A DNA stretch of 33,452 nucleotides from Nostoc sp. UCD121 (GTDB lineage: Bacteria; Cyanobacteriota; Cyanobacteriia; Cyanobacteriales; Nostocaceae): contig NZ_JACKZS010000073.1 in the NCBI RefSeq assembly GCF_014222285.1, forward strand, positions 1 through 33,452, written 5' to 3'. Made by a program: the position numbers and the translations under genes. Below, piece after piece: positions 33,115 through 33,452 of the stretch. Numbering within the stretch: the stretch's first letter is position 1; every line of letters begins with the position of its first letter. A model generated the notes under the pieces. The model searched no databases and was not told the DNA's origin. It saw only the letters and a program-made list of their open reading frames with translations.

Positions 33115-33452
33115 GATAATTACCCTTTAAAAAATTTTAAGAATGTAGACAAATTAGATATACAAATCCTAAGTGATTCATGAACAAAGACATGCAGGAA
33201 TTACGCACAAAAGATTCCCCAATCCCCTTAAAAAAGGGAGCTAGTGGGAGTGCGCCAACGAGGTTGTAGGTTTTAAATGTGTAATTCCTGACATAGAAAG
33301 GACTAGAGACTGGCCCTAACCTCTTTGTCATAATCAATATTTCACAACTCAAATAGGACTGCTATAAATACAAAAAATTGTATTTGTCTAATTTTGATTC
33401 AATCTTTATCTATTAACCTCAGAAAAAGTACGTAACGGACAGAATTTAATAT
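33115..33452. other. Intergenic region upstream of pixH
   Basis: These 338 bp to the window edge contain a MITE-like element (33195-33290) and a weak AT-rich hairpin (AATACAA at 33367-33373 with TTGTATT at 33378-33384). No gene is convincing; a 71-codon minus-strand frame at 33137-33352 is formed by the repeat. Confidence 0.5.
33195..33290. mobile_element. MITE-like element with terminal inverted repeats
   Basis: CAGGAATTACGCACA at 33195-33209 and TGTGTAATTCCTG at 33278-33290 are inverted repeats, matching over 13 positions with one two-base gap. The 96-bp unit has no coding capacity and an inner palindrome CCCCTTAAAAAAGGGAG (33224-33240). ACAT occurs on both sides (33190-33193 and 33291-33294) and may be a target duplication. 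It resembles the GGA(C/A)TTACGCA ends of cyanobacterial small elements. Confidence 0.55.

Noticed and set aside
33137..33352. A 71-codon minus-strand frame right of pixH
   Set aside because: Made up of the MITE-like repeat; the encoded text is of the kind produced by these repeats in many genomes.
33367..33384. AT-rich 7-bp hairpin (AATACAA / TTGTATT) as a terminator for pixG
   Set aside because: Stem is AT-rich and weak, and no T run follows on the expected strand.

Overview
The window comes from a filamentous, probably heterocyst-forming cyanobacterium of the Nostoc/Anabaena type. Evidence: dense HIP1 octamers (GCGATCGC), heptanucleotide tandem repeats (STRRs) and short palindromic interspersed repeats in the gaps, and markers such as CruF/CruG carotenoid enzymes, a PixGHIJL-type phototaxis operon and cyanobacteriochrome GAF domains. 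No rRNA, tRNA, CRISPR array, integrase or intact transposase was seen.

Layout. 1-4080: rimI (minus) diverges from lysA; then cdaA and uppS, which overlap by four bases. 4139-9125, all minus: dnaK (with a 12-bp coding minisatellite), a class B dnaJ, a membrane-anchored J-domain protein, a DUF3143 protein and a ParDE-like toxin-antitoxin pair. 9443-12064: an M28 aminopeptidase and a protein with two SagB/ThcOx nitroreductase domains. 12065-12971 is a 0.9 kb gap with a perfect 22-bp inverted repeat. 12972-16446: a PAS-PAS-GAF histidine kinase whose GAF has the DXCF plus Cys-His signature of a cyanobacteriochrome, followed 7 bp later by a REC-PAS-histidine kinase. 16661-19098: an aromatic amino acid permease and RNase HI with a long C-terminal extension. 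19187-21480 (minus): cruF and cruG, for myxoxanthophyll synthesis. 21898-24687: PotD and PotB polyamine transport components without PotA/PotC, then a Uma2-type protein.

24705-33114 (minus): phototaxis operon reading pixH (CheY), pixI (CheW), pixJ (four-GAF MCP), a broken four-helix-bundle gene, and pixL (CheA-REC hybrid). In PixJ, three GAF domains carry Cys-His at residues 321/322, 504/505 and 687/688, exactly 183 residues apart. The numbering of the first (W289, D291, C321) matches what I recall for the red/green domain AnPixJg2 of Anabaena. pixG, a PatA-type regulator, is expected just beyond the right edge.

Together, two separate light-sensing signalling modules seem present within 20 kb: the DXCF kinase pair, probably for blue to green light, and the PixJ system, probably red/green. 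Housekeeping genes fill most of the rest. Spectral and functional statements are inferred from motifs.
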